Below, piece after piece: positions 25,378 to 34,888 of a stretch of 64,000 bases of DNA. A program made the position numbers and the translations under genes. The DNA lies in contig CAVYYU010000003.1 of the NCBI GenBank assembly GCA_963772805.1, forward strand, positions 124,001 to 188,000. Direction: 5' to 3'. This DNA is from Legionella_A sp963772805. Its GTDB lineage: Bacteria; Pseudomonadota; Gammaproteobacteria; Legionellales; Legionellaceae. Within the stretch, counting starts at the first letter, position 1. Each line of letters opens with the position of its first letter. Below the pieces are notes generated by a model that saw only the letters and a list, made by a program, of their open reading frames with translations, searched no databases and was not told where the DNA came from.

Positions 25378-28300
25378 ATGCAGCTGAAACAATTAAAACT
25401 GGCCGGCTTTAAGTCATTCGTTGAACCGACCGTCATCCCTTTCCCTAGTCAATTGGTGGCCGTAGTCGGACCCAATGGTTGTGGTAAATCCAATATTATT
25501 GACGCTGTACGTTGGGTGATGGGCGAGAGTTCAGCAAAGGCCCTGCGCGGCGAATCAATGACAGATGTTATTTTTAATGGTTCATCAGGTCGAAAATCCG
25601 TAGGTCAGGCATCGGTTGAATTAGTGTTTGACAACAGCATGGGGCGATTAACGGGCCAATATGCCAGTTATCAGGAAATCGCCGTCAAGCGTCTTGTAAC
25701 GCGTGATGGCGAGTCAATGTACTTCCTCAACGGCGCGCGTTGCCGGCGTCGTGATATCAGCGATATTTTTTTAGGAACTGGTGCTGGTGCTCGCGGCTAC
25801 TCCATTATTGGCCAAGACATGATTTCACGGTTAATCGAGGCACGGCCTGATGATCTGCGAGCATATCTTGAAGAAGCGGCGGGAATCTCTAAATACAAGG
25901 AACGCCGTCGTGAAACGTTACAGCGTATAGGGCACACCCGTGAAAATTTGGAGCGTGTTGCTGATATTCGTGAGGAGCTGGATAAGCAACTCACCCGCTT
26001 GGAGCGTCAGGCCAAAGCCGCGGAGCGTTATACATCGCTAAAACAAGATGAGCGCTTATATAAGGCCGAAATTCTCGCGCTCAAATGGAATGCGTTGACG
26101 GTTGAACAGGCGGAAATTCAGAAGGAATTACAACAATTATCATTACAATATGAACAGTATCAAGCCAAAATAAGCAGTTTATTGAAAGAAGATATCGTTT
26201 TGCGCGAACAAGTGCAGGAGGTGGCTGACAATATGCAGCAACGGCAAGCAGAGCTGTATCAATTGGGTACCGAAATTGCTCGTCTGGAAGAATCAATGCA
26301 GCAGCAGCAGCGCGAGCGACAACGCCTAGTCGCTGATCAGCAACAAGTGCAGGCAGATTGGCAAACGGCGGTCGCTCAATTGCAGCAAGATAAAGAAGCT
26401 TTAACCTTCTGTGAACAATCATTAGAGACGTTGCTGGGTAGTTTGCAAGCCATGAGTGAGGCGTTTGCGGCACAACAACAGCAGTTACTGGAAAAACAAC
26501 AGCAAGAGCGTGGCTGGAATACGCAATGGCAACAAATACAGACGGTGCTCAACCAAGCGCAACGTGAGGCGCAGGTTGAGCAAGTTCGCTTGCAACATAT
26601 TGAGCAGCGTCGCCAGCAAACAATACTTCGTTTGGAAAAACTAAATGATGAGCTGGCACAAAGCCAGAATGAAGCCCTGCGCGATGAATTATCAACGCTG
26701 CAAACCAAGCATATTAGGTTAAGTGAGCAGCGGGCCGATGCCGCTCAAAATCATCAAGTTAGTTTGAGCCAGGGTGTGTCCTTACGCCAACAGTTTACCG
26801 AGGTAGAGCAGCAGTTGCACCGGGTGCAGGACCAAGTTCAGGTCTTGGCAATGGAGCATGGCGTGTTACAGGCGGCTCAAAACGCTGCTTTTCAAATCGC
26901 TAATGATGCACAGGTTTTGCCGCAATGGAAAGATAATGCCCGATTGGCGGAGGTCGTGACTGTCGATGACAAATGGCTGCGTGCATGTGAACTGGTTCTT
27001 GGCGAAAGCTTGCAAGCAATAGTGCTCGATACGCTGGATAATTTCTGGCCGGCGTTGCCCTCTTTGCAGGGTAGCTCCGCAGTATTCGTGACACAAGCGT
27101 TAATAAGACCTAATGCGACCTCGTATCCAAGATTAGCGGATAAAATTGCTGGCATCGTGCCTTGCTGGTTGAGTGCTTTGGCTGATGTATTTGCAGCAGA
27201 TAGGCTTGAAGAGGCGTTGGCATGGTTACCTTCATTGACGACTGAACAGTCAGTGATCACGCCAGATGGCTATTGGTTCGGCGCTGGCTGGGTTAAGATT
27301 GCCCATTTCGCTGAGGATCAGGAAAGTACATTGTCCCGGCAGCAGGCACTCGTTAAATTGAGTGGGTCGTTGGCACAAGCGCAGGATAATTTGCGCGCTG
27401 TGCAAGCAAACCGTGATCAGTTACATCGTCTTATTAGCGAAAACTCGGCCATCCAAGATGAGTTAAAGCAGACGTTATCGCTAAGTGAGGATGAGTTGCG
27501 GGTCACTGAGACAACAATTAATAACAAACGTCAGTTATTGGAGAATGTCCTAAGTCGCGCTGGTGCTTTGCAGGAAGAAAGTGAGGTATTGCACGAGTTA
27601 GTCGAGACGCTCGTCGTGGAGCACCTTCAAGCGGAACATAAACATCAAGCGGCAACCCGCGATTCGACCGAATATGAGTTACAACAAACTCGGTTGCAGG
27701 CAACAAAATCAGAGTGGGGCGATGCCCTGAAATCTTGTCAGAATGAGGTGGATACGCTAAGAACAGCGGTACATCAAACTGAATTGCAAACTGATCGTGA
27801 AAAATCAAAAGCGCAACAGCTTCATGACCGTATAGGACGTGAACAATCACGCCTAAATACATGGCAGGAACGACTAGAGATGTTGGCTGAACAGAGTCGA
27901 ATGCTCGAAGCCCCTGACTCGGAAGATAAAGCGTCTCTTGAACATAAAATGCATCAGCATCAGCAGGTAGAAGCGGTTTTAACGCAGCGGCGGCAGCAGG
28001 CGGAGGAGCTGCAAAGTAAAATTAATGATCTCAATCGTTCTGGTAAACAGGAAGAGCAAAACGTAAAAGCTGTGCAAGAAAAAATTCAGCAGCAACAAAT
28101 GCATGAACAGGCACAATCAATTCGTGCCAATGCCCTTGTTGAGTTGCTGGTAGAATTAAATGCCGTTCCTGAACTTGTATTGGCGGGCATGGACACGGGC
28201 GTTACCTTGCCACAGCGGGAGCAGGACTTTTTGGATATCGAAGAAAAAATTAAACGCTTGGGAGCTATCAATCTGGTTGCTATTGAAGAATATCAAACAG

Positions 28301-28869
28301 AACGGGAACGCAAACAACATTTAGATGAGCAATACCAGGATCTGACCGATGCCTTGGCGACATTGGATAGTGCTATCGCTAAAATGGATAAAGAGACTGA
28401 GTTTCGCCTAAAGGAGACTTTCGATCAGATCAATACCTCATTCCAGGCGCTTTTCCCTCGTCTTTTTGGGGGGGGGCGTGCGATGTTGACGCTGACGTGT
28501 GATAATCTTCTGGAAGCGGGTGTTTTGGTGATGGCTCAGCCTCCCGGAAAGCGCAATAGTTCTATTCATATGCTCTCTGGCGGTGAAAAAGCAATGACAG
28601 CGGTGGCATTGGTGTTTGCCATTTTCCAACTGAACCCGTCACCTTTTTGTATGCTGGATGAAGTTGATGCACCACTTGATGATTTGAATGTTCGAAGATT
28701 TTGCGATATGGTCAAAGAGATGTCGCCATTTGTACAATTTTTATTTATTACTCATAATAAGGTAACCATGGAGTTAGCAGATCATTTAATTGGGGTAACT
28801 ATGCGTGAGCCAGGCGTGTCTCGCGTGGTTGCAGTTGATGTAGAACAGGCCTTATCGATAGCGGAATAG
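25378..28869 (+). CDS. smc: chromosome segregation ATPase SMC
   Basis: A 1163-residue SMC. The Walker A is GPNGCGKSNIIDA, and the head continues with RWVMGESSAKALRG. Two long Gln/Glu-rich coiled-coil arms (residues about 170-500 and 660-1000) flank a hinge around 505-650. The C-terminal head has the signature LSGGEKAMTA and Walker B FCMLDEVDAPLDDLN. It compacts and resolves sister chromosomes with ScpA/ScpB, neither of which is in this window. ATG 25378. zipA follows 6 bases later, and a single long + strand gene run continues to lpxC. Confidence 0.98.
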   Translation: MQLKQLKLAGFKSFVEPTVIPFPSQLVAVVGPNGCGKSNIIDAVRWVMGESSAKALRGESMTDVIFNGSSGRKSVGQASVELVFDNSMGRLTGQYASYQEIAVKRLVTRDGESMYFLNGARCRRRDISDIFLGTGAGARGYSIIGQDMISRLIEARPDDLRAYLEEAAGISKYKERRRETLQRIGHTRENLERVADIREELDKQLTRLERQAKAAERYTSLKQDERLYKAEILALKWNALTVEQAEIQKELQQLSLQYEQYQAKISSLLKEDIVLREQVQEVADNMQQRQAELYQLGTEIARLEESMQQQQRERQRLVADQQQVQADWQTAVAQLQQDKEALTFCEQSLETLLGSLQAMSEAFAAQQQQLLEKQQQERGWNTQWQQIQTVLNQAQREAQVEQVRLQHIEQRRQQTILRLEKLNDELAQSQNEALRDELSTLQTKHIRLSEQRADAAQNHQVSLSQGVSLRQQFTEVEQQLHRVQDQVQVLAMEHGVLQAAQNAAFQIANDAQVLPQWKDNARLAEVVTVDDKWLRACELVLGESLQAIVLDTLDNFWPALPSLQGSSAVFVTQALIRPNATSYPRLADKIAGIVPCWLSALADVFAADRLEEALAWLPSLTTEQSVITPDGYWFGAGWVKIAHFAEDQESTLSRQQALVKLSGSLAQAQDNLRAVQANRDQLHRLISENSAIQDELKQTLSLSEDELRVTETTINNKRQLLENVLSRAGALQEESEVLHELVETLVVEHLQAEHKHQAATRDSTEYELQQTRLQATKSEWGDALKSCQNEVDTLRTAVHQTELQTDREKSKAQQLHDRIGREQSRLNTWQERLEMLAEQSRMLEAPDSEDKASLEHKMHQHQQVEAVLTQRRQQAEELQSKINDLNRSGKQEEQNVKAVQEKIQQQQMHEQAQSIRANALVELLVELNAVPELVLAGMDTGVTLPQREQDFLDIEEKIKRLGAINLVAIEEYQTERERKQHLDEQYQDLTDALATLDSAIAKMDKETEFRLKETFDQINTSFQALFPRLFGGGRAMLTLTCDNLLEAGVLVMAQPPGKRNSSIHMLSGGEKAMTAVALVFAIFQLNPSPFCMLDEVDAPLDDLNVRRFCDMVKEMSPFVQFLFITHNKVTMELADHLIGVTMREPGVSRVVAVDVEQALSIAE

Positions 28870-28875
28870 GAGTCA

Positions 28876-29613
28876 ATGATGCAGGCAAATTGGAGTTTAT
28901 TTCTCAACGCCCTGTTACTTATCGTGGTGATTGTAGCCATTAGTCGCATGATGAAGGCTAGGATGCAGAATTCAAAAGCAACCATTTCTCGGCCTTCGCT
29001 TGGGCAAGAAATCCCCATCGCTTGTGATGACATTATCGCTGTACGTAAAATAAATCGCGAGACAGAAGCTGAAGAACTGCCTGTGATGCAACCACCGCCT
29101 TTAAAGGCTGTAAAAATTGCCGAGGAAGAAAAGAAGCCGGTGCTGGTGGCCAATACTAATGTCACTAGTAATATGGAGCCTGCATCGTCGCTGATGATGT
29201 TTCTGTTAGCGAAAGAGAATCGTCAGTTAGCTGGTTATGAGCTACTGCAAACTGTTCTGGCTGCAGGTTTGCGTTTTGGTGACGGGCACTTGTTCCATCG
29301 TCACCAATATCCAAATGGACAGGGCCCGGTGTTATGCAGTTTAGCTGCAGCAACGGCGACGGGCGTTTTTGATTTGCAAAATATTGGCGCGTTTAGCGTG
29401 CATGGACTTTGTTTATTCATGCAGGCATCTGGCAATCCGACAATTGATGCTGAGCGCTTTGCGATCATGCTCGATACGGCGAAACAGTTAAGTGAGGGTC
29501 TGGATACGCATTTGCTCGATGATCGACGTCAATTGCTAACCGATGCCAGCGTACAGCGTTATTATCGTTTGTTAAATCTAACGGATGATTGTGAGCAGGC
29601 GGCTTTGGCTTGA
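28876..29613 (+). CDS. zipA: cell division protein ZipA
   Basis: A 245-residue protein with an N-terminal membrane anchor (FLNALLLIVVIVAISRMM), a short charged linker (residues about 30-90) and the C-terminal FtsZ-binding domain (about 100-240: FLLAKENRQLAGYELLQTVL, LFHRHQYPNGQGPVLCSLA). ZipA tethers FtsZ to the membrane. It is shorter than E. coli ZipA (328) because of the shorter Pro/Gln linker. It follows smc as in other gammaproteobacteria, but ligA, which normally comes next, is absent. An ATG pair at 28876/28879 leaves the start uncertain by one residue. Confidence 0.92.
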   Translation: MMQANWSLFLNALLLIVVIVAISRMMKARMQNSKATISRPSLGQEIPIACDDIIAVRKINRETEAEELPVMQPPPLKAVKIAEEEKKPVLVANTNVTSNMEPASSLMMFLLAKENRQLAGYELLQTVLAAGLRFGDGHLFHRHQYPNGQGPVLCSLAAATATGVFDLQNIGAFSVHGLCLFMQASGNPTIDAERFAIMLDTAKQLSEGLDTHLLDDRRQLLTDASVQRYYRLLNLTDDCEQAALA

Positions 29614-29664
29614 TGCCTAATCCGGGCTACATTTTATGCATAATTATATCAACTGGTTAACAAC

Positions 29665-30990
29665 ATGACCCTATTCGAAATTGCCTCCTGGCTCCATTTA
29701 CCCTGCGCAAAAGACGTGGTTCTGACAGGGATTTGTATCGATAGCCGCAAAGTGGTGCCGGGTAATCTGTTTGTCGCGATAACGGGAGAACGTTTCGATG
29801 GGCATGCTTTTATTGACACCGCGGTGACTCAGGGGGCTGCGGCCATTTTGTGCAGCCGGCCGCTAGCGGGTGTTACTATACCTCAACTGGTGGTTGCAGA
29901 TACTCAGCAAGCGCTGGCGACAATTGCTACCCAGCATCGCCAAAAATACACCGGCGGAGTCATTGCTTTGACCGGCAGCAATGGTAAAACGACGGTCAAA
30001 GAAATGATTGCTGCTATTTTACCCAAGCCTTCGCATGCAACGCCCGGGAATTTAAATAATCATATTGGCGCTCCCTTAAGCCTTTTACAATTACAAGCAG
30101 CGCATCGCTTTGCAGTGTTTGAGTTGGGTGCTAATCACCCGGGCGAAATTGCCTACACTGTGGCGATGGTGCAACCGCAGGTTACATTAATTAACAATAT
30201 TGCCCCAGCCCACATTGGTGAATTTGGTTCCATTGAGGGGGTGGCCAACGCCAAGGGCGAGATTCATCAGGGTCTTATTGACTTAGGTACGGCGGTGATT
30301 AACGATGATGACGCCTACGCTGATTTTTGGACGCCATTATTAAAAAATAAAAAAACGCTGCATTTTTCAACCGTGAAACCGGTGGCGATTCATGCACGCG
30401 ATATACACATGAACGAGAAAGGGTGCGCGCATTTTATTTTAGTTGTACCGACTGGTAACGTGGCGATTCAGTTGCATGTACCAGGCATGCATAATGTGAG
30501 CAATGCCTTGGCTGCGGCCGCATGTACTTATGCTCTGGGTATCGACTTATCAGATATAGCATCTGGTCTCTGTCGGTTTTCCGGGGTAGCAGGGCGCATG
30601 ACTTTTCTTCCCGGAAAAAATAATTCAATCGTGATTGATGATACTTATAACGCCAATTTGCGTTCTGTACTGACGGCACTAGAGGTGTTGGCAAAACATA
30701 AAGGCCGACGTATTTTTGTTTTTGGTGATATGGGCGAGTTAGGTGATTGGACCAAACAACACCATGAAGAGGTCGGGATTGCCGCACGTGACCACGGGAT
30801 TGACGTGTTGATGACCTGTGGTAACCATAGTAAATACACCGCACAGGCTTTTGGCCCTGGTGGCAAACATTATCCCAGCCAAGCTGGGTTAATGCAGGAT
30901 CTGTTGCAGCAATTGGATGCACAAACAATCGTCTTAGTGAAGGGATCGCGCGCTTCAGCCATGGAAAAAATAGTGCATGAATTAACCTAA
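29665..30990 (+). CDS. murF: UDP-MurNAc-tripeptide--D-Ala-D-Ala ligase
   Basis: A 441-residue Mur ligase. It adds D-Ala-D-Ala to UDP-MurNAc-tripeptide, the last cytoplasmic step of the peptide stem. The MurF N-terminal domain carries GICIDSRKVVPGNLFVAI; the ATP-binding P-loop is ALTGSNGKTTVKEM. Later motifs include ELGANHPGEIAYT, VIDDTYNANLRS and FGDMGELGDWTKQHH. ATG 29665. murE, usually immediately upstream, is not here; zipA is. mraY follows 138 bases later. Confidence 0.97.
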   Translation: MTLFEIASWLHLPCAKDVVLTGICIDSRKVVPGNLFVAITGERFDGHAFIDTAVTQGAAAILCSRPLAGVTIPQLVVADTQQALATIATQHRQKYTGGVIALTGSNGKTTVKEMIAAILPKPSHATPGNLNNHIGAPLSLLQLQAAHRFAVFELGANHPGEIAYTVAMVQPQVTLINNIAPAHIGEFGSIEGVANAKGEIHQGLIDLGTAVINDDDAYADFWTPLLKNKKTLHFSTVKPVAIHARDIHMNEKGCAHFILVVPTGNVAIQLHVPGMHNVSNALAAAACTYALGIDLSDIASGLCRFSGVAGRMTFLPGKNNSIVIDDTYNANLRSVLTALEVLAKHKGRRIFVFGDMGELGDWTKQHHEEVGIAARDHGIDVLMTCGNHSKYTAQAFGPGGKHYPSQAGLMQDLLQQLDAQTIVLVKGSRASAMEKIVHELT

Positions 30991-31128
30991 AATTATGCAC
31001 GTTGCAGTATAGGCTGAATCAGTACGGTTATGCTAAGCTTCACCCTTTTTTGAATTACCCATTAACAGGCTAAGTTGTGTTACACAAGTTATAGACTGGG
31101 GAATTGTTTAAATCAAAGGGGTACATAA

Positions 31129-32214
31129 ATGCTTTACTGGATAACGCAATTATTACAGGGACAGTATCATGCGTTTAGAGTGTTCCAATATCTAACCTTT
31201 AGATCAATTTTAGCGGCACTTACCGCGTTGATGGTCGGTCTTTTTTGTGGCCCATTAACTATACGTTGGTTAAGCAGACTGCAAATAGGGCAAATGGTGC
31301 GTGATGATGGCCCGCAAAGTCATTTATCGAAAGCAGGCACCCCGACTATGGGTGGCGTATTAATTCTGTTAGCCGTCACCATCAGTACGTTATTGTGGGG
31401 TGATTTACGCCAAACCAGTTTGTGGTTAGTCTTGCTGGTAACCCTCAGTTTTGGTGTCGTTGGCTGGGTTGATGACTACCGTAAACTGGTGTTAAAAAAC
31501 AGCAAGGGTCTACCAGGGCGCTGGAAATATTTCTGGCAATCAATGATCGCACTGATTGCTGTTTTCTATCTCTACTTCAGTGCCAGTATGCCGATACATA
31601 CCCAATTAACAATCCCCTTTTTCAAAAGCTGGTTAGTGGATTTGGGTGTATTGTTTCCTATATTTGCCTATTTTGTCATTGTCGGCTGTAGTAATGCGGT
31701 GAATCTGACGGATGGGCTGGATGGTTTGGCGATTATGCCTATTGTAATGGTTGCTGGTGCCTTGGGCGTATTCACTTATGCCGCCAGCAATGCGTTGTAT
31801 GCCCATTACCTTGCTATTCCTTTTGTGCCTAACACGGGTGAACTAACTATTTTTTGCTCGTCGATTGTGGGTGCTGGTCTTGGTTTTCTTTGGTACAACA
31901 GTTATCCGGCTCAGGTGTTTATGGGTGACGTAGGGTCTCTGGCACTGGGAGCGGCGTTAGGTATCGTGGCCGTTGTAGTGCGTCAGGAGTTGGTACTGCT
32001 GATCATGGGTGGACTATTTGTTATTGAAACACTATCAGTGATTTTACAGGTGGGATATTTTAAATATTCCGGTGGCAAGCGTATATTTCGCATGGCACCT
32101 TTGCATCATCATTTTGAATTGAAGGGTTGGTCAGAGCCTAAAGTTATTGTACGCTTCTGGATTATTACTGTGTTTTTTGTGCTTTGTGGTTTAGCAACAT
32201 TAAAATTGCGGTAG
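31129..32214 (+). CDS. mraY: phospho-N-acetylmuramoyl-pentapeptide-transferase
   Basis: A 361-residue, ten-helix inner-membrane enzyme. It attaches phospho-MurNAc-pentapeptide to undecaprenyl phosphate to form lipid I. Catalytic aspartates are seen in FGVVGWVDDYRK and in NLTDGLDGLA; the cytoplasmic motif MAPLHHHFELKGW is diagnostic. AAGGGG precedes ATG 31129. A 23-bp perfect inverted repeat lies just after the stop, before murD. Confidence 0.98.
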   Translation: MLYWITQLLQGQYHAFRVFQYLTFRSILAALTALMVGLFCGPLTIRWLSRLQIGQMVRDDGPQSHLSKAGTPTMGGVLILLAVTISTLLWGDLRQTSLWLVLLVTLSFGVVGWVDDYRKLVLKNSKGLPGRWKYFWQSMIALIAVFYLYFSASMPIHTQLTIPFFKSWLVDLGVLFPIFAYFVIVGCSNAVNLTDGLDGLAIMPIVMVAGALGVFTYAASNALYAHYLAIPFVPNTGELTIFCSSIVGAGLGFLWYNSYPAQVFMGDVGSLALGAALGIVAVVVRQELVLLIMGGLFVIETLSVILQVGYFKYSGGKRIFRMAPLHHHFELKGWSEPKVIVRFWIITVFFVLCGLATLKLR

Positions 32215-32220
32215 AGTATG

Positions 32221-32275
32221 ATCCCAGAAAAAGCAGTTGAATCTCTCGCTACGATTCAACTGCTTTTTCTGGGAT
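32221..32275. repeat. perfect 23-bp inverted repeat between mraY and murD
   Basis: The left arm 32221-32243 begins ATCCCAGAAAAAGCAG and the right arm 32253-32275 is its exact reverse complement, with a 9-base loop. The tail AATTTATTTTTATTTT is T-rich, so it may attenuate or terminate transcription inside the cluster, or protect mRNA ends. Confidence 0.85.
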
Positions 32276-32303
32276 AATTTATTTTTATTTTCGAGGGGTA
32301 TAC

Positions 32304-33647
32304 ATGCGCTCACCGCTATATCTGGTTGTCGGCTTGGGTATAACAGGCCATTCTATCGCTCGTTATTTACATCGACGCAATAAGCCTTTTGTTGTTTTTG
32401 ATACACGGGATAATCCTCCGGGCTTAGCTGAATTTCACGCTGAATTTCCGGGTGTGGATGTATTTACCGGAAAATTCCCTGAAGTACTCTACGAGCAATT
32501 AACCGGGATTATCAGTAGTCCTGGCGTCGCACTTGATGAGCCTTTCATGCAGATAGGGCTGAAAAAAAATATCCCTGTATTTGGAGATATTGAATGCCTT
32601 GCACGTGAAGTGAAAGTGCCTGTTATTGCTATTACGGGTACCAATGGTAAGTCAACTGTCACCACCCTGGTGGGCGAGATGGCCAAGGCTGCGGGGTTAA
32701 CTGTGGCGGTAGCGGGTAACATTGGGTTGCCGGTGCTTGATATTCTGGATGTTGGTGTGCCTTATGCCCTGTGGGTGTTGGAATTATCCAGCTTTCAATT
32801 GGATTTAACCCATTCTTTAGCCCCGATTGCCGCGACTATTCTCAATATAACGCCTGATCATCTGGATAGGCATCATACGCTGCAGGCCTATATTGAATCT
32901 AAACAGCGAGTGTACCAGCGGGCAAAAATTTTGTTATACAATCGTGAGGATGGTCAAACGTTTCCTGCAGTTGCGCAATCCGAACAAGCTCAAGTCATTA
33001 GTTATGGCCTGGATGCGCCGTTGGCCGGTGGTTGGGGATTGATAACGGTAGATAATACTAGTTATTTGGCGCATGGACAGGAACGTTTGCTGCGCGTGGA
33101 TGCCTTGAGGATCAAAGGCCGACACAATTGGATGAATGCATTGGCCGCCTGTGCATTAGCTGATTCAGTAGGTATTGCGCCACGCTTCATGATCGAAGTT
33201 CTTGAGCGCTTTGCGGGTTTACCGCATCGCAGTCAGTGGGTACGAACAATAGACAGTGTTGACTGGGTTAATGACTCGAAAGGGACCAATGTAGGTGCGA
33301 CAATGTCTGCGATTTCAGGACTAGGAGGTTCTATGCAGGGTAAGATCGTATTGATAGCGGGCGGCCAAGGAAAAGGCGCTGATTTTTCAGAGCTGCGTAA
33401 ACCGATTGCGGATTTTGTTCGCTGCGTGGTCTTGATAGGCGTTGATGCTGATAAAATGGAAGATGCCTTATCCGACGTGGTGCAGGTGTTGCGCGCACCC
33501 TCGCTTGATGCAGCTGTGCAGATGGCGAAGTCAGAGGCGAAATCGGGTGATGTTGTGTTGTTATCACCAGCCTGTGCGAGCCTGGATATGTTTCGCGATT
33601 TTAATCATCGGGGTGACGACTTTATTGCCGCGGTAAATGCCCTGTGA
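32304..33647 (+). CDS. murD: UDP-MurNAc-L-alanine--D-glutamate ligase
   Basis: A 447-residue Mur ligase adding D-Glu to UDP-MurNAc-L-Ala in the cytoplasm. The Rossmann N-terminus LVVGLGITGHSIARYL is MurD-type, and the P-loop is ITGTNGKSTVTT. ELSSFQLDLT, NITPDHLDRH and WVNDSKGTNVGAT are family motifs. ATG 32304 follows GAGGGG. Its TGA overlaps the ftsW GTG by 4 bases (GTGA). Confidence 0.98.
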   Translation: MRSPLYLVVGLGITGHSIARYLHRRNKPFVVFDTRDNPPGLAEFHAEFPGVDVFTGKFPEVLYEQLTGIISSPGVALDEPFMQIGLKKNIPVFGDIECLAREVKVPVIAITGTNGKSTVTTLVGEMAKAAGLTVAVAGNIGLPVLDILDVGVPYALWVLELSSFQLDLTHSLAPIAATILNITPDHLDRHHTLQAYIESKQRVYQRAKILLYNREDGQTFPAVAQSEQAQVISYGLDAPLAGGWGLITVDNTSYLAHGQERLLRVDALRIKGRHNWMNALAACALADSVGIAPRFMIEVLERFAGLPHRSQWVRTIDSVDWVNDSKGTNVGATMSAISGLGGSMQGKIVLIAGGQGKGADFSELRKPIADFVRCVVLIGVDADKMEDALSDVVQVLRAPSLDAAVQMAKSEAKSGDVVLLSPACASLDMFRDFNHRGDDFIAAVNAL

Positions 33648-34819
33648 GTACTATGCGGCCTCGTCACTATAATCAACGTGGAAAACCAACGAATCAGCCT
33701 TTGGCCTTTTATGATAAGTGGTTGATAGCGGCAGTAGTTGGCTTGATTATTCTGGGCTTGATGATGGTCGCTTCCAGTTCGGTCATGATTTCGACCAAGA
33801 CGTTTCATCAACCCTTTCATTTTCTGATTCGCCAAGTATGTTATCTCGGCGCAGGATTAATGGTCGCGTGTGTCATCATGCGCATCGATAGCAGCGTCTG
33901 GGAAAGACTTAGTGTGCCCTTGGTGTTGATCTGTTTGTTGATGCTGGTACTCGTATTAATTCCCGGTGTTGGTCGTCTGGTTAATGGCAGCAGGCGTTGG
34001 CTTGCATTTGGTCCAATCGGTATACAAGTGTCTGAACTTGCTAAAGTGGCGATGATTTTTTATCTGGCAGGCTATTTGGTGCGCCAGCAAGCAATGGTAA
34101 AGGACAGTATCATGGGATTTATCAAGCCGATGATGGTTCTTGCTATTTTTTCGTTTTTGTTATTACTGGAGCCTGATTTTGGTGCCACCGTGGTTATCAC
34201 CGGTACGGTCATGGCGGTTCTTTTTCTAACGGGCGTTAAGCTACGTTATTATCTTGGGTTGGTCGTGGTGGTTGCAGGCAGTTTGGTGTTACTCGCGGTA
34301 TCGTCACCCTATCGTATTGCACGATTAACCGGTTTTCTTAATCCCTGGGCCGATCAATTTGATAGTGGGTATCAATTGACCCAATCGTTAATCGCATTCG
34401 GACGTGGTGGATGGTTCGGAGCAGGCTTGGGAGAAAGTGTGCAAAAGTTATTTTATTTGCCTGAAGCACACACAGATTTTCTATTTGCTGTACTGGCGGA
34501 GGAGTTGGGTTTATTTGGCATTCTGCTTGTCTTAACTTTGTATAGTATACTGGTATTTAGAGGACTAATGATTGGTTTTAATGCGTACTGTCAACAACGG
34601 CTTTTTGCGGCGTACACCGCTTATGGCATTACTTTCTGGTTGGGCTTGCAAGCTGCAATTAACATGGGCGTGAATTCCGGTCTGCTGCCTACCAAAGGAT
34701 TAACATTACCTTTAATGAGTTACGGCGGTGCGAGTATGATGGTGTGTGTGTGTGCTATCGCACTATTGTTGCGCATAGATCATGAAAATAGATGGCAATC
34801 TCTAGGATTGAGAGCCTAG
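33644..34819 (+). CDS. ftsW: lipid II polymerase / division protein FtsW
   Basis: A 391-residue SEDS-family glycosyltransferase with ten hydrophobic helices. It polymerises lipid II at the septum together with FtsI (not in the window). Motifs are RRWLAFGPIGIQVSELAK, LLEPDFGA, YQLTQSLIAFGRGGWFGAGL, LPEAHTDFLFAVLAEELG and LPLMSYGGASM. I take GTG 33644 because it overlaps the murD stop; ATG 33653 (MRPRHYN) is an alternative. murG would normally follow, but a 70-base structured gap leads directly to murC. Confidence 0.96.
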   Translation: MSTMRPRHYNQRGKPTNQPLAFYDKWLIAAVVGLIILGLMMVASSSVMISTKTFHQPFHFLIRQVCYLGAGLMVACVIMRIDSSVWERLSVPLVLICLLMLVLVLIPGVGRLVNGSRRWLAFGPIGIQVSELAKVAMIFYLAGYLVRQQAMVKDSIMGFIKPMMVLAIFSFLLLLEPDFGATVVITGTVMAVLFLTGVKLRYYLGLVVVVAGSLVLLAVSSPYRIARLTGFLNPWADQFDSGYQLTQSLIAFGRGGWFGAGLGESVQKLFYLPEAHTDFLFAVLAEELGLFGILLVLTLYSILVFRGLMIGFNAYCQQRLFAAYTAYGITFWLGLQAAINMGVNSGLLPTKGLTLPLMSYGGASMMVCVCAIALLLRIDHENRWQSLGLRA

Positions 34820-34865
34820 GGGCTGTAGTCATTGTGGCGCAAGCGCGTAAAATGACAGCGGCCCC
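34819..34865 (+). other. structured spacer between ftsW and murC
   Basis: The spacer can fold as nested stems: GGG with CCC, GCTG with CAGC, TCATT with AATGA and a GCGC/GCGC tip. It begins at the ftsW stop and ends about 13 bases before the AAGGGG ribosome site of murC. There is no T-tract, so it is not a standard terminator. Confidence 0.4.
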
Positions 34866-34888
34866 ATTTAATATATAAAGGGGATATT

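Noticed and set aside
26440..26560. Dense CAA/CAG repeats considered as a repeat array
   Set aside because: They code the Gln-rich coiled coil of SMC and have no regular period or spacer; no CRISPR-like array was seen anywhere in the window.
26376..26708. Cys/Ser-rich minus-strand frame inside smc
   Set aside because: It is the reverse of the Gln-rich coiled coil (CAG/CAA codons read as CTG/TTG and TGC), a known artefact.
30434..31000. 188-residue minus-strand frame inside murF
   Set aside because: Antisense to a complete murF with all motifs; His/Arg-rich shadow translation.
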